59,774 bases of DNA from Rhodopila globiformis (GTDB taxonomy: Bacteria; Pseudomonadota; Alphaproteobacteria; Acetobacterales; Acetobacteraceae), in the NCBI RefSeq assembly GCF_002937115.1, contig NZ_NHRY01000072.1:1-59774 (forward strand). The letters run 5' to 3'. Position 1 is the stretch's first letter. Each line of letters begins with the position of its first letter. The notes under the pieces are model-generated. The model was not told the DNA's origin and searched no databases. It was given only the letters and a program-made list of their open reading frames with translations. The translations under genes and the position numbers were made by a program. This document shows positions 35,198 through 47,636 of the stretch, piece after piece.

Positions 35198-36631
35198 TCA
35201 GCACGCGGATTCGAGCAGGGCGGTGCGTTCCGCCTCGCGGTCGGTGACTTCCCAGGGGGCAGGGCGCCGCAATTCCTGCCAGACCGGGTTGGTCAGGGAG
35301 CGGTGCAGTTCAGCAACGAGCGTCACCATCCCGTCGTATCCCGCGTAGGCAACGTGGCGTTCCTGGTTGATGTCGAGCCAGGGCGTCTTCGCCTTCAGCG
35401 CAGTGAACTGGCTGCGTCCGCCGGACAGCATGATGTCGGCGTCGCCGCGCTTCAGCATCGCGTACATCTCGCGCGGCGGAATGGTGTTTACCATGTGGGC
35501 GTCAGTGCCCATCAGCACCTTGATCCGGTCTTTGTCCTCATCAGTGGATTTGCGGACGGAGGTACGGACGATCTCCATGCCGATTTCCTGCAAGGCTGCA
35601 ACGATTGACCAGGATTTCACCCCGCCGGTGTAAAGCAGCACCTTCTTGCCTTGCAGCGCGGCGCGGTAAGGCTCGATGCGGGCCCAGGCGCGGGCTTCCT
35701 CGGTCGCGATCAGCGCCTCGGTGCGGTCGATCAACGATGCGTCGACACCGCGCCTGACCAGGATCCGCGCGATCATGCGCAGGGATTCAGACGTGTCGCC
35801 TATCCCGTAGAACGAGCCTTCGAAATACGGAACACCATATTTTTCCTGCATCTTGCGCGCGACGTTGATCAGCGCGGTCGAGCAGACCATCATGTTGAGG
35901 CCGACACGATGGCACGACGCGACATCGCGGTACTTCGCGTCGCCGGTGATGCAGGCATGGACGCGGATGCCAAGCCGATCCAGCAACGGGCGGACCTGCC
36001 AGAATTCGCCGGACAGGTTGTATTCGCCCAGGACGTTGATGTCGGCGCCGGTGACGACCTCCGGCTCGATCGTTCCGATCACGTGCTCGAACAGCGCCTC
36101 ACCGCCGAGCTTGTTGCCCAGGTTCTTCGATCCCGCGAACCCAGGCGCGTTGATGGGAATGCAGGGCGTGCCCAGCTTCTCGGTCGCGTGCTTGCAGACG
36201 GCGTCGATATCGTCGCCGATGATCGCCGGGACACAGGTGGCATAGACGAACACCGCGGGCGGGTTGTGCCGGGCGATCGCTTCCCTGATGGCGCGATACA
36301 GCCGCTTCTCGCCGTTGCCCATGACGATGTCCATTTCGGACATGTCGGTGGTGAAGCCGGTGCGAAACAACCTGGAACCCGAACTGGCCGAATGCCGGCC
36401 GTCCCAGCCGTTGCCAGCACAGGCGAGGGGACCGTGCACCAGATGCACCACATCGGTCAGCGGCTGCAGCGCGATCATTGCGCCGTCGAAGGCACAGCCG
36501 CCGGCGGCGGCGCCGGGAACCAGCGGCTTGGAACAGCCCTTTTTGCGCTCCGTCGCGTCCTTCGCCTGGTTCTTGTCGCAGCTCGGTTCGTTGAACACGT
36601 CGGCAATGCGGGCTTTCAGGGCTTCGCTCAT
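35198..36631 (-). CDS. nifE: NifE, FeMo-cofactor scaffold alpha subunit
   Basis: A 477-residue NifE. Landmarks are GAAAGGCAFDGAMIALQPLT, VHGPLACAGNGWDGRHS, ATCVPAIIGDDIDAVC, NLSGEFWQVRPLLDRLGI and GINFEYGSFYG-type sequence (YFEGSFYGIGDTSESL). It partners with NifN. There is no sigma-54 promoter in the 60-nt gap after nifK, so it is probably read through from nifHDK or from a promoter I cannot see. Confidence 0.95.
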   Translation of the reverse strand: MSEALKARIADVFNEPSCDKNQAKDATERKKGCSKPLVPGAAAGGCAFDGAMIALQPLTDVVHLVHGPLACAGNGWDGRHSASSGSRLFRTGFTTDMSEMDIVMGNGEKRLYRAIREAIARHNPPAVFVYATCVPAIIGDDIDAVCKHATEKLGTPCIPINAPGFAGSKNLGNKLGGEALFEHVIGTIEPEVVTGADINVLGEYNLSGEFWQVRPLLDRLGIRVHACITGDAKYRDVASCHRVGLNMMVCSTALINVARKMQEKYGVPYFEGSFYGIGDTSESLRMIARILVRRGVDASLIDRTEALIATEEARAWARIEPYRAALQGKKVLLYTGGVKSWSIVAALQEIGMEIVRTSVRKSTDEDKDRIKVLMGTDAHMVNTIPPREMYAMLKRGDADIMLSGGRSQFTALKAKTPWLDINQERHVAYAGYDGMVTLVAELHRSLTNPVWQELRRPAPWEVTDREAERTALLESAC

Positions 36632-36658
36632 GGAGACACTCCCGGCACAGGCAGGAAA

Positions 36659-36684
36659 CGGCGGGCAGCACAGGCCACCCGCCG
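36659..36684 (-). other. Stem-loop in nifK-nifE spacer
   Basis: CGGCGGG at 36659-36665 pairs with CCCGCCG at 36678-36684 around a 12-nt loop. No T-run follows on the minus strand. It is more likely an mRNA processing or stability element between nifHDK and nifEN than a complete terminator. Confidence 0.45.
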
Positions 36685-36691
36685 CCGTGGT

Positions 36692-38224
36692 TCAGCGGGT
36701 CAGGTCGAAGGAGATGTCGGCTCCGGTTTCGCCCGTGTCGCTGTCGAGCTTGTCGAAGATCTTGTCCAGTATCGCAACAAGCACCCGCAGGCCGCCCTGA
36801 TAGCCCCAGGTCGGGAAGCGGTGGTGGTGGTGGCGGTCGAAGATCGGGAAGCTCAGCCGGATCAGCGGCGTGTTACAGTCCTTCTCCAGGTACTTGCCGT
36901 AGGACGAGCCAATCAGGAAATCCACAGGCTCCGTCGCGATGATCGAGCGCAGGTGCCACAGGTCCTTGCCGGCCCACACCTGGCAGTTCGCACCATATGG
37001 CGAGGAAGCGAACAGTTCCTGCATCTGCTCCGCCCAGGCCTTGGTGCCGGCCGTCGCCAGGCAGTGACGCGGCTCGCCGCCCGTCTCCATGATGAACTTC
37101 GCCATGCCATAGACGAAGTCCGGATCGCCGAAGATCGCGTAGCTCTTGCCGTGCAGCCAGGACTGGCTGTCCGCCATCGCATCGATCAGGCGCCCGCGCT
37201 CCTTCTCCAGCGCATCCGGGATCGGCTTGCCGCTGAGCTCGGAGAGCTTCATCAGCAGCTCGTCGGTCGCCGCAACGCCCATCGGGTAGTGCAGGCTGGC
37301 GGACGCCTGGCCGAAGGATTCAGCGTATTCCAGCGTCTTTTGCGTGCAGTATTCCTGTAGCGACAGTGTCGCCTTGGCGTTGACCGCCGCCGCCGTGTCC
37401 TCCAGCGTGGTGCCGCCGTCGTACATCCGGAACTCGCCGTCCGACGGGGTGTCGAACGTATCCGAAACGTCTGACAGCAGGGTGTAGTCCACGCCCATCA
37501 TGTCCAGGATCCGCTTCAGCTCGCGATTGTTGCCAACAGCGAAGCCGTCGAAGCCCGGAATGATGTTGATCTTCTCGCCGGGCGTCGCGGTCTTGCCCTT
37601 CCAGAAGTTCTCCAGGATGCCCTTCATCATGTTGTCGTAGCCAACGACATGGCTGCCGACAAAGGCCGGGGTGTGCGCGTAGGGAACGTCGAAGTCCTCC
37701 GGCACCGAACCCTTCTGCCTGGCGGTGGAGATGAACGCCTGCAGGTCGTCGCCAATGACTTCCGCCATGCAGGTGGTCGAAACGGCGATCATCTTCGGGC
37801 TGTACAGCTTGTAGGCGTTGGCCAGGCCGTCGATCATGTTCTGCAGGCCGCCAAACACCGCCGCGTCTTCCGTCATCGAGGAAGAAACGACCGACGACGG
37901 CTCCTTGAAGTGCCGCGACAGGTGGCTGCGGTAATAGGCGACGCAGCCCTGGCTGCCATGCACGAAGCTCAGGGTCCTTTCGAACCCGGCGGCGGCGAAC
38001 ACGGCGCCGAGCGGCTGGCAGGCCTTGACCGGATTGATGGTCAGGGCTTCACGCGCCAGGTTCTTCTCGCGGTATTCCCAGCTCTTGGTCCACTCGGCAA
38101 CCTTCGCGGTTTCCTCGGCGCAAGGCATGCCGTCCATGGCACGCTTGCGGGCGAACATTTCCTGATACTCCGGCTCCTTGAAAAGCGGGGCGTGATCCAG
38201 GATTTTTTCTGCACTCTGTGGCAT
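36692..38224 (-). CDS. nifK: NifK, nitrogenase MoFe protein beta subunit
   Basis: A 510-residue NifK. The three P-cluster cysteines are in [35 protein letters not shown] and [16 protein letters not shown], and the neighbouring [18 protein letters not shown] is intact. Together with NifD it forms the alpha2beta2 MoFe protein that reduces N2. It follows nifD by 22 nt on the same strand, with no internal promoter seen. Confidence 0.97.
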   Translation of the reverse strand: MPQSAEKILDHAPLFKEPEYQEMFARKRAMDGMPCAEETAKVAEWTKSWEYREKNLAREALTINPVKACQPLGAVFAAAGFERTLSFVHGSQGCVAYYRSHLSRHFKEPSSVVSSSMTEDAAVFGGLQNMIDGLANAYKLYSPKMIAVSTTCMAEVIGDDLQAFISTARQKGSVPEDFDVPYAHTPAFVGSHVVGYDNMMKGILENFWKGKTATPGEKINIIPGFDGFAVGNNRELKRILDMMGVDYTLLSDVSDTFDTPSDGEFRMYDGGTTLEDTAAAVNAKATLSLQEYCTQKTLEYAESFGQASASLHYPMGVAATDELLMKLSELSGKPIPDALEKERGRLIDAMADSQSWLHGKSYAIFGDPDFVYGMAKFIMETGGEPRHCLATAGTKAWAEQMQELFASSPYGANCQVWAGKDLWHLRSIIATEPVDFLIGSSYGKYLEKDCNTPLIRLSFPIFDRHHHHRFPTWGYQGGLRVLVAILDKIFDKLDSDTGETGADISFDLTR

Positions 38225-38246
38225 CGAAATGATCCTTTACCGCGGC

Positions 38247-39737
38247 CTAGGCCGCCTTCTTCCACGGCGCCTTGAACAGGCCCCAGACGGGGTTGTTGAT
38301 CGCCAGGTCCATGTCGCGGGCAAAAATCGCGAACCCGTCGTAGCCGTGGTACGGGCCGGAATAGTCCCAGGAGTGCATCTGCCGGAACGGAATGCCCAGC
38401 TTCTGCGTCGGATACTTCTCCTTCACGCCGGAGCCGACCAGGTCGGGGCGGATGCCTTCGATGAACTTCTCCAGCTCGTAGCCGGTCACGTCGTCATAGA
38501 TCAGCGTGCCGTCTTTGACGTAATGACCGGTGCGCTGATAGTCGTCGCCGTGGGCAAACTCATAGCCGGTCGCGGCGATTTCCATGCCCAGATCGTGATA
38601 GGCGTCAACCACGTGGCGGGGGCGCAGGCCGCCGACGTACAGCATCACCTTCTTGCCCTGCAGGCGCGGCTTGTACTTTGCCAGGATTGCATCGACCAGC
38701 GGCTGATACTTGGCAATCACCTTCTCGGCGTTCTGCTGGATCGTTTCGTCGAAGTGCGCGGCGATATTGCGCAGGCTGTCGGCGATCTGGCTCGGGCCGA
38801 AGAAGTTGTATTCCATCCACGGCACGCCGTACTTCTCTTCCATGTGCCGGCAGATGTAGTTCATCGACCGGTAGCAGTGGATCAGGTTCAGCTTGGCCTT
38901 CGGCGCGCGCTCCATTTCTGTCAGCGTTGCGTCACCGGACCAGTTGCCGACAACCCGCAGGCCGATTTCCTCCAGCAGGATACGGCTGGCCCAGGCGTCG
39001 CCGCCGATGTTGTAGTCGCCGATGACGTTGACGTCGTACGGGCCGGGCTGCAGCTCGATGTCGTTCTTGTCCAGCACCCAGTCACGGATCGCGTCGTTGG
39101 CGATGTGGTGGCCCAGCGACTGCGACACGCCGCGGAATCCCTCGCAGCGGACCGGCACCATGGTCTTGCCGGTCTCCTTGTGTTTCTTCCGAGCAACGGC
39201 CTCGATGTCGTCGCCGATCAGGCCGATGGGACATTCGGACTGGATGGAGATGCCCTTCGCCAGCGGGAACAGCTCGTTGATCTCGTCGATCAGCTTCTCG
39301 AGCTTCTTGTCGCCGCCGAAGACGATGTCCTTTTCCTGGAAGTCGGAGGTGAACTGCATCGTCACGAAACTGTCCACGCCGGTGTGGCCGGTGTAGTAGT
39401 TCCGGCGCTGTGACCAGGAATAATGGCCGCACCCGACCGGGCCGTGGCTGATATGGACCATGTCCTTCACCGGGCCCCACACCACGCCCTTCGATCCGGC
39501 GTAGGCACAGCCGCGGATGGTCATCACACCCGGAATGGACTTGATGTTCGACTTGACGTCGCAGTCGGTCACCGGACGCTCGGCCTCGGCTTCCGGGGCA
39601 TCGGCCGGCTTTGCCACCGACAGGTGCTTCTGGCGCCGCTTGCGCGATTTGTCGGGATACTGCGCGAGAACGTCGGCGATCAGCTGTTGGTGTAATGCAC
39701 CGTCGTTCTGATACTCTGTTTCGTCATCGTAAGTCAT
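38247..39737 (-). CDS. nifD: NifD, nitrogenase MoFe protein alpha subunit
   Basis: A 496-residue NifD. P-cluster cysteines lie in [31 protein letters not shown] and [15 protein letters not shown]. The FeMo-cofactor ligands are the Cys of [12 protein letters not shown] and the His of [19 protein letters not shown]. All are in place, so this is a conventional Mo nitrogenase rather than a V or Fe-only type. It lies 63 nt after nifH, with a stem-loop in the spacer. Confidence 0.97.
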   Translation of the reverse strand: MTYDDETEYQNDGALHQQLIADVLAQYPDKSRKRRQKHLSVAKPADAPEAEAERPVTDCDVKSNIKSIPGVMTIRGCAYAGSKGVVWGPVKDMVHISHGPVGCGHYSWSQRRNYYTGHTGVDSFVTMQFTSDFQEKDIVFGGDKKLEKLIDEINELFPLAKGISIQSECPIGLIGDDIEAVARKKHKETGKTMVPVRCEGFRGVSQSLGHHIANDAIRDWVLDKNDIELQPGPYDVNVIGDYNIGGDAWASRILLEEIGLRVVGNWSGDATLTEMERAPKAKLNLIHCYRSMNYICRHMEEKYGVPWMEYNFFGPSQIADSLRNIAAHFDETIQQNAEKVIAKYQPLVDAILAKYKPRLQGKKVMLYVGGLRPRHVVDAYHDLGMEIAATGYEFAHGDDYQRTGHYVKDGTLIYDDVTGYELEKFIEGIRPDLVGSGVKEKYPTQKLGIPFRQMHSWDYSGPYHGYDGFAIFARDMDLAINNPVWGLFKAPWKKAA

Positions 39738-39768
39738 CTCGGCTCTCCTGATCGCCGGAAGAAACTTG

Positions 39769-39793
39769 GCCGCCGCACGGTTTTCGCGGCGGC
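39769..39793 (-). other. Stem-loop in nifH-nifD spacer
   Basis: GCCGCCGC (39769-39776) pairs perfectly with GCGGCGGC (39786-39793). A GC-rich hairpin just after the nifH stop is known in other diazotrophs to stabilise nifH mRNA and raise NifH over NifDK; that role is inferred here. Confidence 0.6.
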
Positions 39794-39800
39794 CCGAGGA

Positions 39801-41006
<1,206 letters not shown>

Positions 41007-41834
41007 TTACAGACGTTCAGCCAGCTCCGCCGCAAAGCCCGCCAGGTCGCGGCGGACAACGCTGGCATCCAGTTCCAGCAGGAACCGCTCCTCGTTACGC
41101 GACAGCTCGCCGTCGATTACCACGACATGCCCGCCGCCCGAGCGCTTGGCGATCTGCCTCGCGTAGGTGCGCAACGACTGATCGTGGAAGCGACAGCCAA
41201 GGAACAGGAATCCGCTACCGGCGCGCCGGGTTTTCACCGTGTCGGGAATCGGCGTCTGAATGTCGATCTCTGTCAGCACCTCGACATAGTCGGCATCCGA
41301 GATCAGGAAATTCGAAAACGGCGTGACGCAGCCATGCGGCTTGTAGATCAGCGTGCGCCATCCATCCGCCATCGCCGGCGCGCATTCCGTCCCGGTGCAA
41401 TCATACGCGCGGTACCAGCGGTTTTCTCCGGGCGCGGCGCGAGACGCCGCCTGGATCTCGCCCCAGTCGGACCGCCCGGCAAAGGCCGAGCGCAGCGCCG
41501 CGTCGTACCACGTGTCCACCACCATCGCCGGCGCCAGGCGGGCGATCGCCTGGTGCAGCGGCGTCGGCGGCACCGGATGCGCGAAGGCGTCCGCCATCAT
41601 GCGGTCCAGCGTCACGCGGTGCCTGAAGCTTTCGATATACTGCGCCGCCGCCCAGCAATTGCCGCGGGCGCGGCGGGGCAGGGCGACCCGCGATCCCAGC
41701 CACGCCGCCAAAGCTTCGTGCGAGGTCGGAACGGTGGTCTCCGACAACGCGGTGACCCCCGGCCCCAGGAACGGCAGCAGCGTGCCGCTCTTCAGCCGCT
41801 CGGCAATGCCGGCGGTTACGTCGGCGAAATCCAC
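41007..41834 (-). CDS. SIR2-like (SIR2_2) protein in the nifB operon
   Basis: A 275-residue protein with the SIR2_2-type Rossmann pattern: LLPFLGPGVTALSE at the N-terminus (degenerate GAG(I/V)S NAD loop) and GSGFLFLGCRFHDQSLRTY near the end, matching the LGYSLSD-type strand of that family. No zinc-binding cysteines of true sirtuin deacetylases are evident. Start GTG 41834 lies one base after the nifT stop, so it is the last gene of nifB-fdxN-LRV-nifZ-nifT. It may bind NAD or ADP-ribose; whether it acts on nitrogenase, as DraT/DraG do in relatives, is speculation. Confidence 0.72.
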   Translation of the reverse strand: MDFADVTAGIAERLKSGTLLPFLGPGVTALSETTVPTSHEALAAWLGSRVALPRRARGNCWAAAQYIESFRHRVTLDRMMADAFAHPVPPTPLHQAIARLAPAMVVDTWYDAALRSAFAGRSDWGEIQAASRAAPGENRWYRAYDCTGTECAPAMADGWRTLIYKPHGCVTPFSNFLISDADYVEVLTEIDIQTPIPDTVKTRRAGSGFLFLGCRFHDQSLRTYARQIAKRSGGGHVVVIDGELSRNEERFLLELDASVVRRDLAGFAAELAERL

Positions 41835-41835
41835 G

Positions 41836-42048
41836 CTAGTCCTCTTCACCGCGCTTGCGGGCATTCACGGTGATCGGCAGGCGCGGCGCCGGGTCCATCG
41901 CCGGCAGGTCCAGCACCCAGCCATTCCGAAGCTTCACCCAGCCGCCCCACAGCGTTTCATGTTCCTTTTCGACAATGGCTTCCTCAAGGTCCTTCTTCGC
42001 CACATAGGCGGACAGGACATTGCCGGACTGGCGGATCATAACCTTCAT
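41836..42048 (-). CDS. nifT: NifT/FixU protein
   Basis: A 70-residue NifT: MKVMIRQSGNVLSAYVAKKD followed by LWGGWVKLRNGWVLDLP. This small family occurs only in nif operons; mutants in other species show little phenotype and its function is unresolved. It overlaps the nifZ stop by 4 nt. Confidence 0.93.
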   Translation of the reverse strand: MKVMIRQSGNVLSAYVAKKDLEEAIVEKEHETLWGGWVKLRNGWVLDLPAMDPAPRLPITVNARKRGEED

Positions 42049-42329
42049 GATGTTGCTTCCCTGGCTGCAAACAGGCCGAGTTCCCGGCCACGCATGCCGA
42101 CGACCGAGCCACGGTCGATAAACTCGACGGCGTAGATGTAGTAGCGTTGCAGATACGTGCCGATGTCGCGGACATAGCCGACATCGCCCTTCTTCACGAC
42201 GATCTCGCCGATTTCCCGCCCGGCCATGGTGCCGTCGTTGCGGACCTGGTAGCGGGCGTAAACCTTCGCGCCCGGCCGGAACAGCGGCGGTTTGTAAACC
42301 TCGATCTCTTCCTCACGTCCCAGGCTCAT
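42045..42329 (-). CDS. nifZ: NifZ, MoFe-protein maturation factor
   Basis: A 94-residue NifZ with PPLFRPGAKVYARYQVRNDG, VKKGDVGYVRDIGTYLQRYY and YAVEFIDRGSVVGMRGREL. NifZ acts in formation of the second P-cluster of the MoFe protein. ATG 42329 overlaps the end of the LRV gene by 17 nt; nifT follows with ATGA-type overlap. Confidence 0.93.
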   Translation of the reverse strand: MSLGREEEIEVYKPPLFRPGAKVYARYQVRNDGTMAGREIGEIVVKKGDVGYVRDIGTYLQRYYIYAVEFIDRGSVVGMRGRELGLFAAREATS

Positions 42330-43080
42330 GCGTTTCTTCCTCTTGATCAACAGAAGCCAGGCGCGCGGCGACCAGTTCGCGGATGACGGACTCCGGGTCA
42401 TCCCGGAACGCGTCCAGCGAATCGACGTCGATACGCTCGGCGACGGTGAAACGAACCCGCATGTCGGGATCGCGGGCAAGCAGGTGCAGTTGCGCCGGCG
42501 GCAGGCGCTCGGCGACTTCCAGCCGCACCATCGGCTCGGGATCGCCGGCCATGGCGGGCAGGGCGGACAGGATCATGCGGCGCGCGACGATGCGGCGCAC
42601 CTCGGAATCGACGTCGTTGGCCAGCACGACCAGCAGTTCCGGCGGCAGGCGGCGCGCCACCACCATGCGCACCCAGCCGTCCGGGTCGCGCGCCATGTCC
42701 AGCTGCGGCTGGCCTTTCAGGCGGCTGGCCAGCGCGACGCGCACACGCCGATCCGGGTCGGCAATCATCGCCAGGGCGCGGGGCAACGGCAGGCGCAGGG
42801 CGGCCGAGGCACGCGGTTCCGGTTCCGGATCGTTCGCCAGGCGCTGCAAACGAAAGACGCTGCAATACCGGCCCGCCAGGGCGCGCACCTCGAAATACGG
42901 ATGCTCCAGGCAGTCGTCCGCCAGTGCCCAGTTATCGATGAAGAAACGTTCGATGCGCCGGGCGACGCGGTCATTGACGCAGGATTTCCCGGGTGCGCAG
43001 ACCGCCTGTCCCGCGTGGGGGCAGGCGGCGCAAACGATGGGTTGCCCGGTCCAGTCCAGCGCTTCCGCCGACTCGGACAC
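42313..43080 (-). CDS. [4Fe-4S]-binding leucine-rich-repeat-variant (LRV) protein
   Basis: A 255-residue protein. Near the N-terminus CAACPHAGQAVCAPGKSC gives C-X2-C-X7-C-X5-C, the cysteine pattern of LRV proteins from Azotobacter-type nif regions. The rest is about seven helical repeats of about 24 residues (DPDRRVRVALASRL, DPDGWVRMVVARRLP, DSEVRRIVARRM, DPEPMVRLEVAERLP, DPDMRVRFTVAERI). Such superhelices bind proteins; the nif role is unknown. GTG 43080 is six bases after the fdxN stop. It overlaps nifZ. Confidence 0.88.
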   Translation of the reverse strand: MSESAEALDWTGQPIVCAACPHAGQAVCAPGKSCVNDRVARRIERFFIDNWALADDCLEHPYFEVRALAGRYCSVFRLQRLANDPEPEPRASAALRLPLPRALAMIADPDRRVRVALASRLKGQPQLDMARDPDGWVRMVVARRLPPELLVVLANDVDSEVRRIVARRMILSALPAMAGDPEPMVRLEVAERLPPAQLHLLARDPDMRVRFTVAERIDVDSLDAFRDDPESVIRELVAARLASVDQEEETHEPGT

Positions 43081-43086
43081 GTGGCA

Positions 43087-43281
43087 TCAGGCCGGAACGC
43101 AGGTGCCGTCCACCGGGCAGACCGAGGCGCACTGCGGCTTCGCATGGTGGCCCTCGCACTCGTTGCACAGCGCGGCGTCGATGACGTAGGTGCCGCGCTT
43201 GGTGGAAATCGCGCCGTTCGGGCACTCGAACTCGCAGGCGCCGCAGGCAGTGCACTGGGAACCGATGATCTTGTAGGCCAT
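43087..43281 (-). CDS. fdxN: FdxN ferredoxin
   Basis: A 64-residue 2[4Fe-4S] ferredoxin: [16 protein letters not shown] gives the first motif and [19 protein letters not shown] the second, with the extended C-X8-C spacing typical of FdxN encoded after nifB. It supplies low-potential electrons to nitrogenase or to NifB. It lies 19 nt after nifB. Confidence 0.94.
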   Translation of the reverse strand: MAYKIIGSQCTACGACEFECPNGAISTKRGTYVIDAALCNECEGHHAKPQCASVCPVDGTCVPA

Positions 43282-43300
43282 GTCACTATCTCCTTGGGGT

Positions 43301-44773
43301 TCAGGCAGTCAGACGCACGGCGGCGGGATGGGCCGCGGCGTACCAGGCGGCGATACCCGCCTCGATCCATTCGTAAGCGTAATCGTGTGAAGCAACGATT
43401 CCGGCGGTGGCCAGGCTGTCCTTCGGGCAGTCGCCGATTTTCGCGCACAGTACGGCCGCCACGCTCTCCAGCGCGGCCAGCACGCCGTCCAGCGTCGCGT
43501 CCTCGCCCCAGCCGCCCTGGCAGTATTGCTCCACCTTGCGGTGGCCGGCGAAGCTGATGCCGGCCGGCGAGACCTCGTAGACCTGGAATTCCGTGGCGTG
43601 GCCGAAATGCTGGTTGATGCGGCCGCCGCCTTTCGTTGCAACCGCAACCAGGACCTTCTCGTCGGCCCCGGCGGCGGCAACGGTTTCCGCGGCCTGCGCC
43701 TTCTGGGCGACATGCTCGCCGCGCACGTCGGCCACCACGGCGCGGTAGGCGGCGCGCTTCGACGGGTCGTAGTCCACGCTTTCCGGCAGCTTGTCCATGT
43801 TGAAGTCCTGGCCGCGGTCCTCGCCCAGCAGGCCGACGGCGTCGGCGCGGCACTGGCGGCAGTGGCGCATGAGTTTGGTACCGCCGGAAACCTGGTCCTG
43901 CAGCGCCTTCAGTTCCGCCGCCGTGGGTCCGCGCTGGCCGGCCAGGCCGAAATGCGTGCCGTGCGCGGGGTCGGAGATCAGCGGCATGATGTTGTGCAGG
44001 AAGGCGCCCTTGGCCTTGACCACCCGGTTCACCTCGACCAGGTGCCGGTCGTTGATCCCGGGGATCATGACGGAGTTGACCTTCACCAGAATCCCGCGCG
44101 CGACCAGCATCTCCAGGCCCAGCATCTGGCGTTCATGCAGGATCCGGCTGGCTTCGACGCCGAACCAGCGCTGGTGGTCGTGGAAGATCCAGGGATAGAT
44201 CCGCGCGCCGATTTCCGGATCGACCATGTTGATGGTGATCGTCACGTGGTCGATATTCATCGCGGCGATCTCGTCCACATGGTCGGGCAACGCCAAACCG
44301 TTGGTGGACAGGCACAGCTTGATGTCCGGGATCTGCCACGTAACTGCGTCGAATGTCGCCTTTGTCTTGTTCCAGTCGTAGCAGGCGTCGCCCGGTCCGG
44401 CAATGCCCAGCACCGACAGTTGCGGCACCTCGTTGGCGACGGCGACGACCTTGCGCACCGCCTGCTCCGGCGTCAGCTTTTCCGAAACCACGCCCGGCCG
44501 GCTTTCGTTGGAACAATCGTATTTGCGGTTGCAGTAGTTGCACTGGATGTTGCAGGCCGGCGCCACCGCCACATGCATGCGGGCAAAGTAATGATGCGCT
44601 TCTTCCGAGTAACAGGGATGGTCCTTGACCTTCGCCCAGACCGCGGGGTCCATGTCCGCCGGCCCGTCGGAGGACCCGCAGCTTGACGCAGCGCAGCCAC
44701 CGGCAAGCTCGGCGCGCATGGCCTCGACGCCGATCGGCTGCTTCAGGCTGTCAAGTGGGATGATCTGCGCCAT
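43301..44773 (-). CDS. nifB: NifB, FeMo-cofactor core synthase (radical SAM)
   Basis: A 490-residue NifB with the two-domain form. The radical-SAM motif is [18 protein letters not shown] near residue 65, after [40 protein letters not shown] follows. The last 120 residues are a NifX-like carrier domain ([20 protein letters not shown]). The enzyme fuses two [4Fe-4S] units with a SAM-derived carbon to make NifB-co. ATG 44773 begins the conserved [10 protein letters not shown]; the longer frame upstream covers the promoter. Confidence 0.96.
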   Translation of the reverse strand: MAQIIPLDSLKQPIGVEAMRAELAGGCAASSCGSSDGPADMDPAVWAKVKDHPCYSEEAHHYFARMHVAVAPACNIQCNYCNRKYDCSNESRPGVVSEKLTPEQAVRKVVAVANEVPQLSVLGIAGPGDACYDWNKTKATFDAVTWQIPDIKLCLSTNGLALPDHVDEIAAMNIDHVTITINMVDPEIGARIYPWIFHDHQRWFGVEASRILHERQMLGLEMLVARGILVKVNSVMIPGINDRHLVEVNRVVKAKGAFLHNIMPLISDPAHGTHFGLAGQRGPTAAELKALQDQVSGGTKLMRHCRQCRADAVGLLGEDRGQDFNMDKLPESVDYDPSKRAAYRAVVADVRGEHVAQKAQAAETVAAAGADEKVLVAVATKGGGRINQHFGHATEFQVYEVSPAGISFAGHRKVEQYCQGGWGEDATLDGVLAALESVAAVLCAKIGDCPKDSLATAGIVASHDYAYEWIEAGIAAWYAAAHPAAVRLTA

Positions 44774-44811
44774 GGTCTGCTCCTTCCGCCGGCGGGGGAC
44801 GGAGGGGGCAC

Positions 44812-44827
44812 AGCAAATGGCGTGCCA
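44812..44827 (-). promoter_or_regulatory. Sigma-54 promoter of the nifB operon
   Basis: Minus-strand TGGCAC-GCCAT-TTGC, a perfect -24/-12 element, about 28 nt of leader before the nifB ATG at 44773. Confidence 0.9.
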
Positions 44828-44901
44828 GACCAGGTTTACCGCCAATACAGGCACCTGTCCGGGAACGCGGCGGCTCGCGCGCGTGGGAAGTCGTACATCG
44901 A

Positions 44902-44917
44902 TGTCGCAACGCCGACG
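44902..44917. promoter_or_regulatory. Imperfect NifA site for nifB
   Basis: TGT-CGCAACGCCG-ACG differs from TGT-N10-ACA by its last base but shares the TGTCGCAAC...CCGAC core with the iscA site. It is 75 nt upstream of the nifB -24 box. No perfect site is seen in 44828-45000. Confidence 0.55.
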
Positions 44918-45164
44918 GAGAACGTTCGACTTTGGCACGGTCATGACACGGGATTGTCGGGGTGCTGCGTGGGCCGTTCTCTCTCCGTCACGGCCGGATG
45001 CCGGCCCCGGCTGTCCGCGCTTCAACGGCTCGGGGCGGATGGCCGGGGCACGTCCGACCACAACGATAAGGGGACGACCTTGCTCCGGCCTCGTCCTGGT
45101 ACGCCTGGGGCAGTCCCTGGCCCCGTCCGGTGCGCCGGGATGCCGCGGCGCCGGGGCTGCTGCC

Positions 45165-45365
45165 TCATGACGCTGTGGTCATCCCCGCGGGCGGAGGCGG
45201 GACGCCACGAGGGCCCTCGGACGCCGGAGCGGAGTCCGGCGCGTACTGAACCCGGAACACGGTCGAGAACAGGAAATCGAACGCGTCCTGCGGCGCTTCG
45301 ACGGAGGCAGGCTCGTGCTGCGATGGTGTTGGCGATGGGGTGGCCGGTTCGTGGGCGTTGGTCAC
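45165..45365 (-). CDS. Possible small protein between nifA and nifB
   Basis: A 66-codon frame starting GTG 45365 with GC-rich third positions like neighbouring genes. The product is proline/alanine-rich with a central DAFDFLFSTVFRVQYAP segment. No family is recognised and the ribosome-binding site is weak (AAGG about 12 bases upstream). It may be a genuine small nif-region protein or chance; the remaining parts of 44918-45596 show no other gene. Confidence 0.35.
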   Translation of the reverse strand: MTNAHEPATPSPTPSQHEPASVEAPQDAFDFLFSTVFRVQYAPDSAPASEGPRGVPPPPAGMTTAS

Positions 45366-45596
45366 GGGAGGGAGCCTTCAGGATGGGACCGCGCTCGTGC
45401 CGCAGCGAGGCCAGCCCGCGTATGACATAGATCATTGAGTGTCCGGTGCGACCAGGAACGTTTGTGTGATTCGGTCGGCGCGTCCACCCGTGCCACCGGT
45501 GCGAATACCAGTTGGTATCCGGGGCAGGCCCTGAAAAACCCCGTCCGATCATTCCCGGCGATCGCATGCCGCCGCCACCGTATGGCGACTGCCGCC

Positions 45597-47309
<1,713 letters not shown>

Positions 47310-47318
47310 CCCCCGCTG

Positions 47319-47334
47319 TGTCGGGCTTCCGACA
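47319..47334. promoter_or_regulatory. NifA site, distal, in nifA-trio intergenic region
   Basis: TGT-CGGGCTTCCG-ACA, a perfect TGT-N10-ACA site ten bases upstream of the nifA start codon and 175 nt upstream of the -24 box of the plus-strand trio. Its position could also allow NifA to affect its own transcription. Confidence 0.75.
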
Positions 47335-47428
47335 CGGCGAACCTGAAAGTGTTAAGATACGGACGTAACGCGCCCTGGCAATGCCGGAACGCAGTGCAGC
47401 ATGGTTGGGCCGGAATTCCAACAGGTTT

Positions 47429-47444
47429 TGTTTGAATCCTTACA
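47429..47444. promoter_or_regulatory. NifA site, proximal, for the plus-strand trio
   Basis: TGT-TTGAATCCTT-ACA, a perfect TGT-N10-ACA site located 66 nt upstream of the -24 box at 47510, the same distance range as at nifH, iscA and fixA. Confidence 0.82.
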
Positions 47445-47509
47445 TGGATGACGCCTGGCATGATGGCACATGGTGCCGCCGTCCGGCCCGTCAAGCCGTT
47501 TCCCGGTGA

Positions 47510-47524
47510 TGGCCCGAAGCTTGC
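47510..47524 (+). promoter_or_regulatory. Sigma-54 promoter of the plus-strand trio
   Basis: TGGCCC-GAAGC-TTGC, the -24/-12 pattern with one departure from TGGCAC. It points to the YqeB-like gene, with a leader of about 100 nt to ATG 47637. Confidence 0.72.
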
Positions 47525-47636
47525 TAGGCAAGCAATGCACCAGTCGAATAAGACCAGCTTGATAGTACCAGTTGAATGGCACCAGGCAAACGGCCCTGCC
47601 GCCGGCAGACAGGCGGAACGAGACGGAGACCGGACG

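Noticed and set aside
44930..44945. Second TGGCAC-type promoter upstream of nifB
   Set aside because: TGGCAC is present on the plus strand but is not followed by TTGC at the required spacing, and it points away from nifB.
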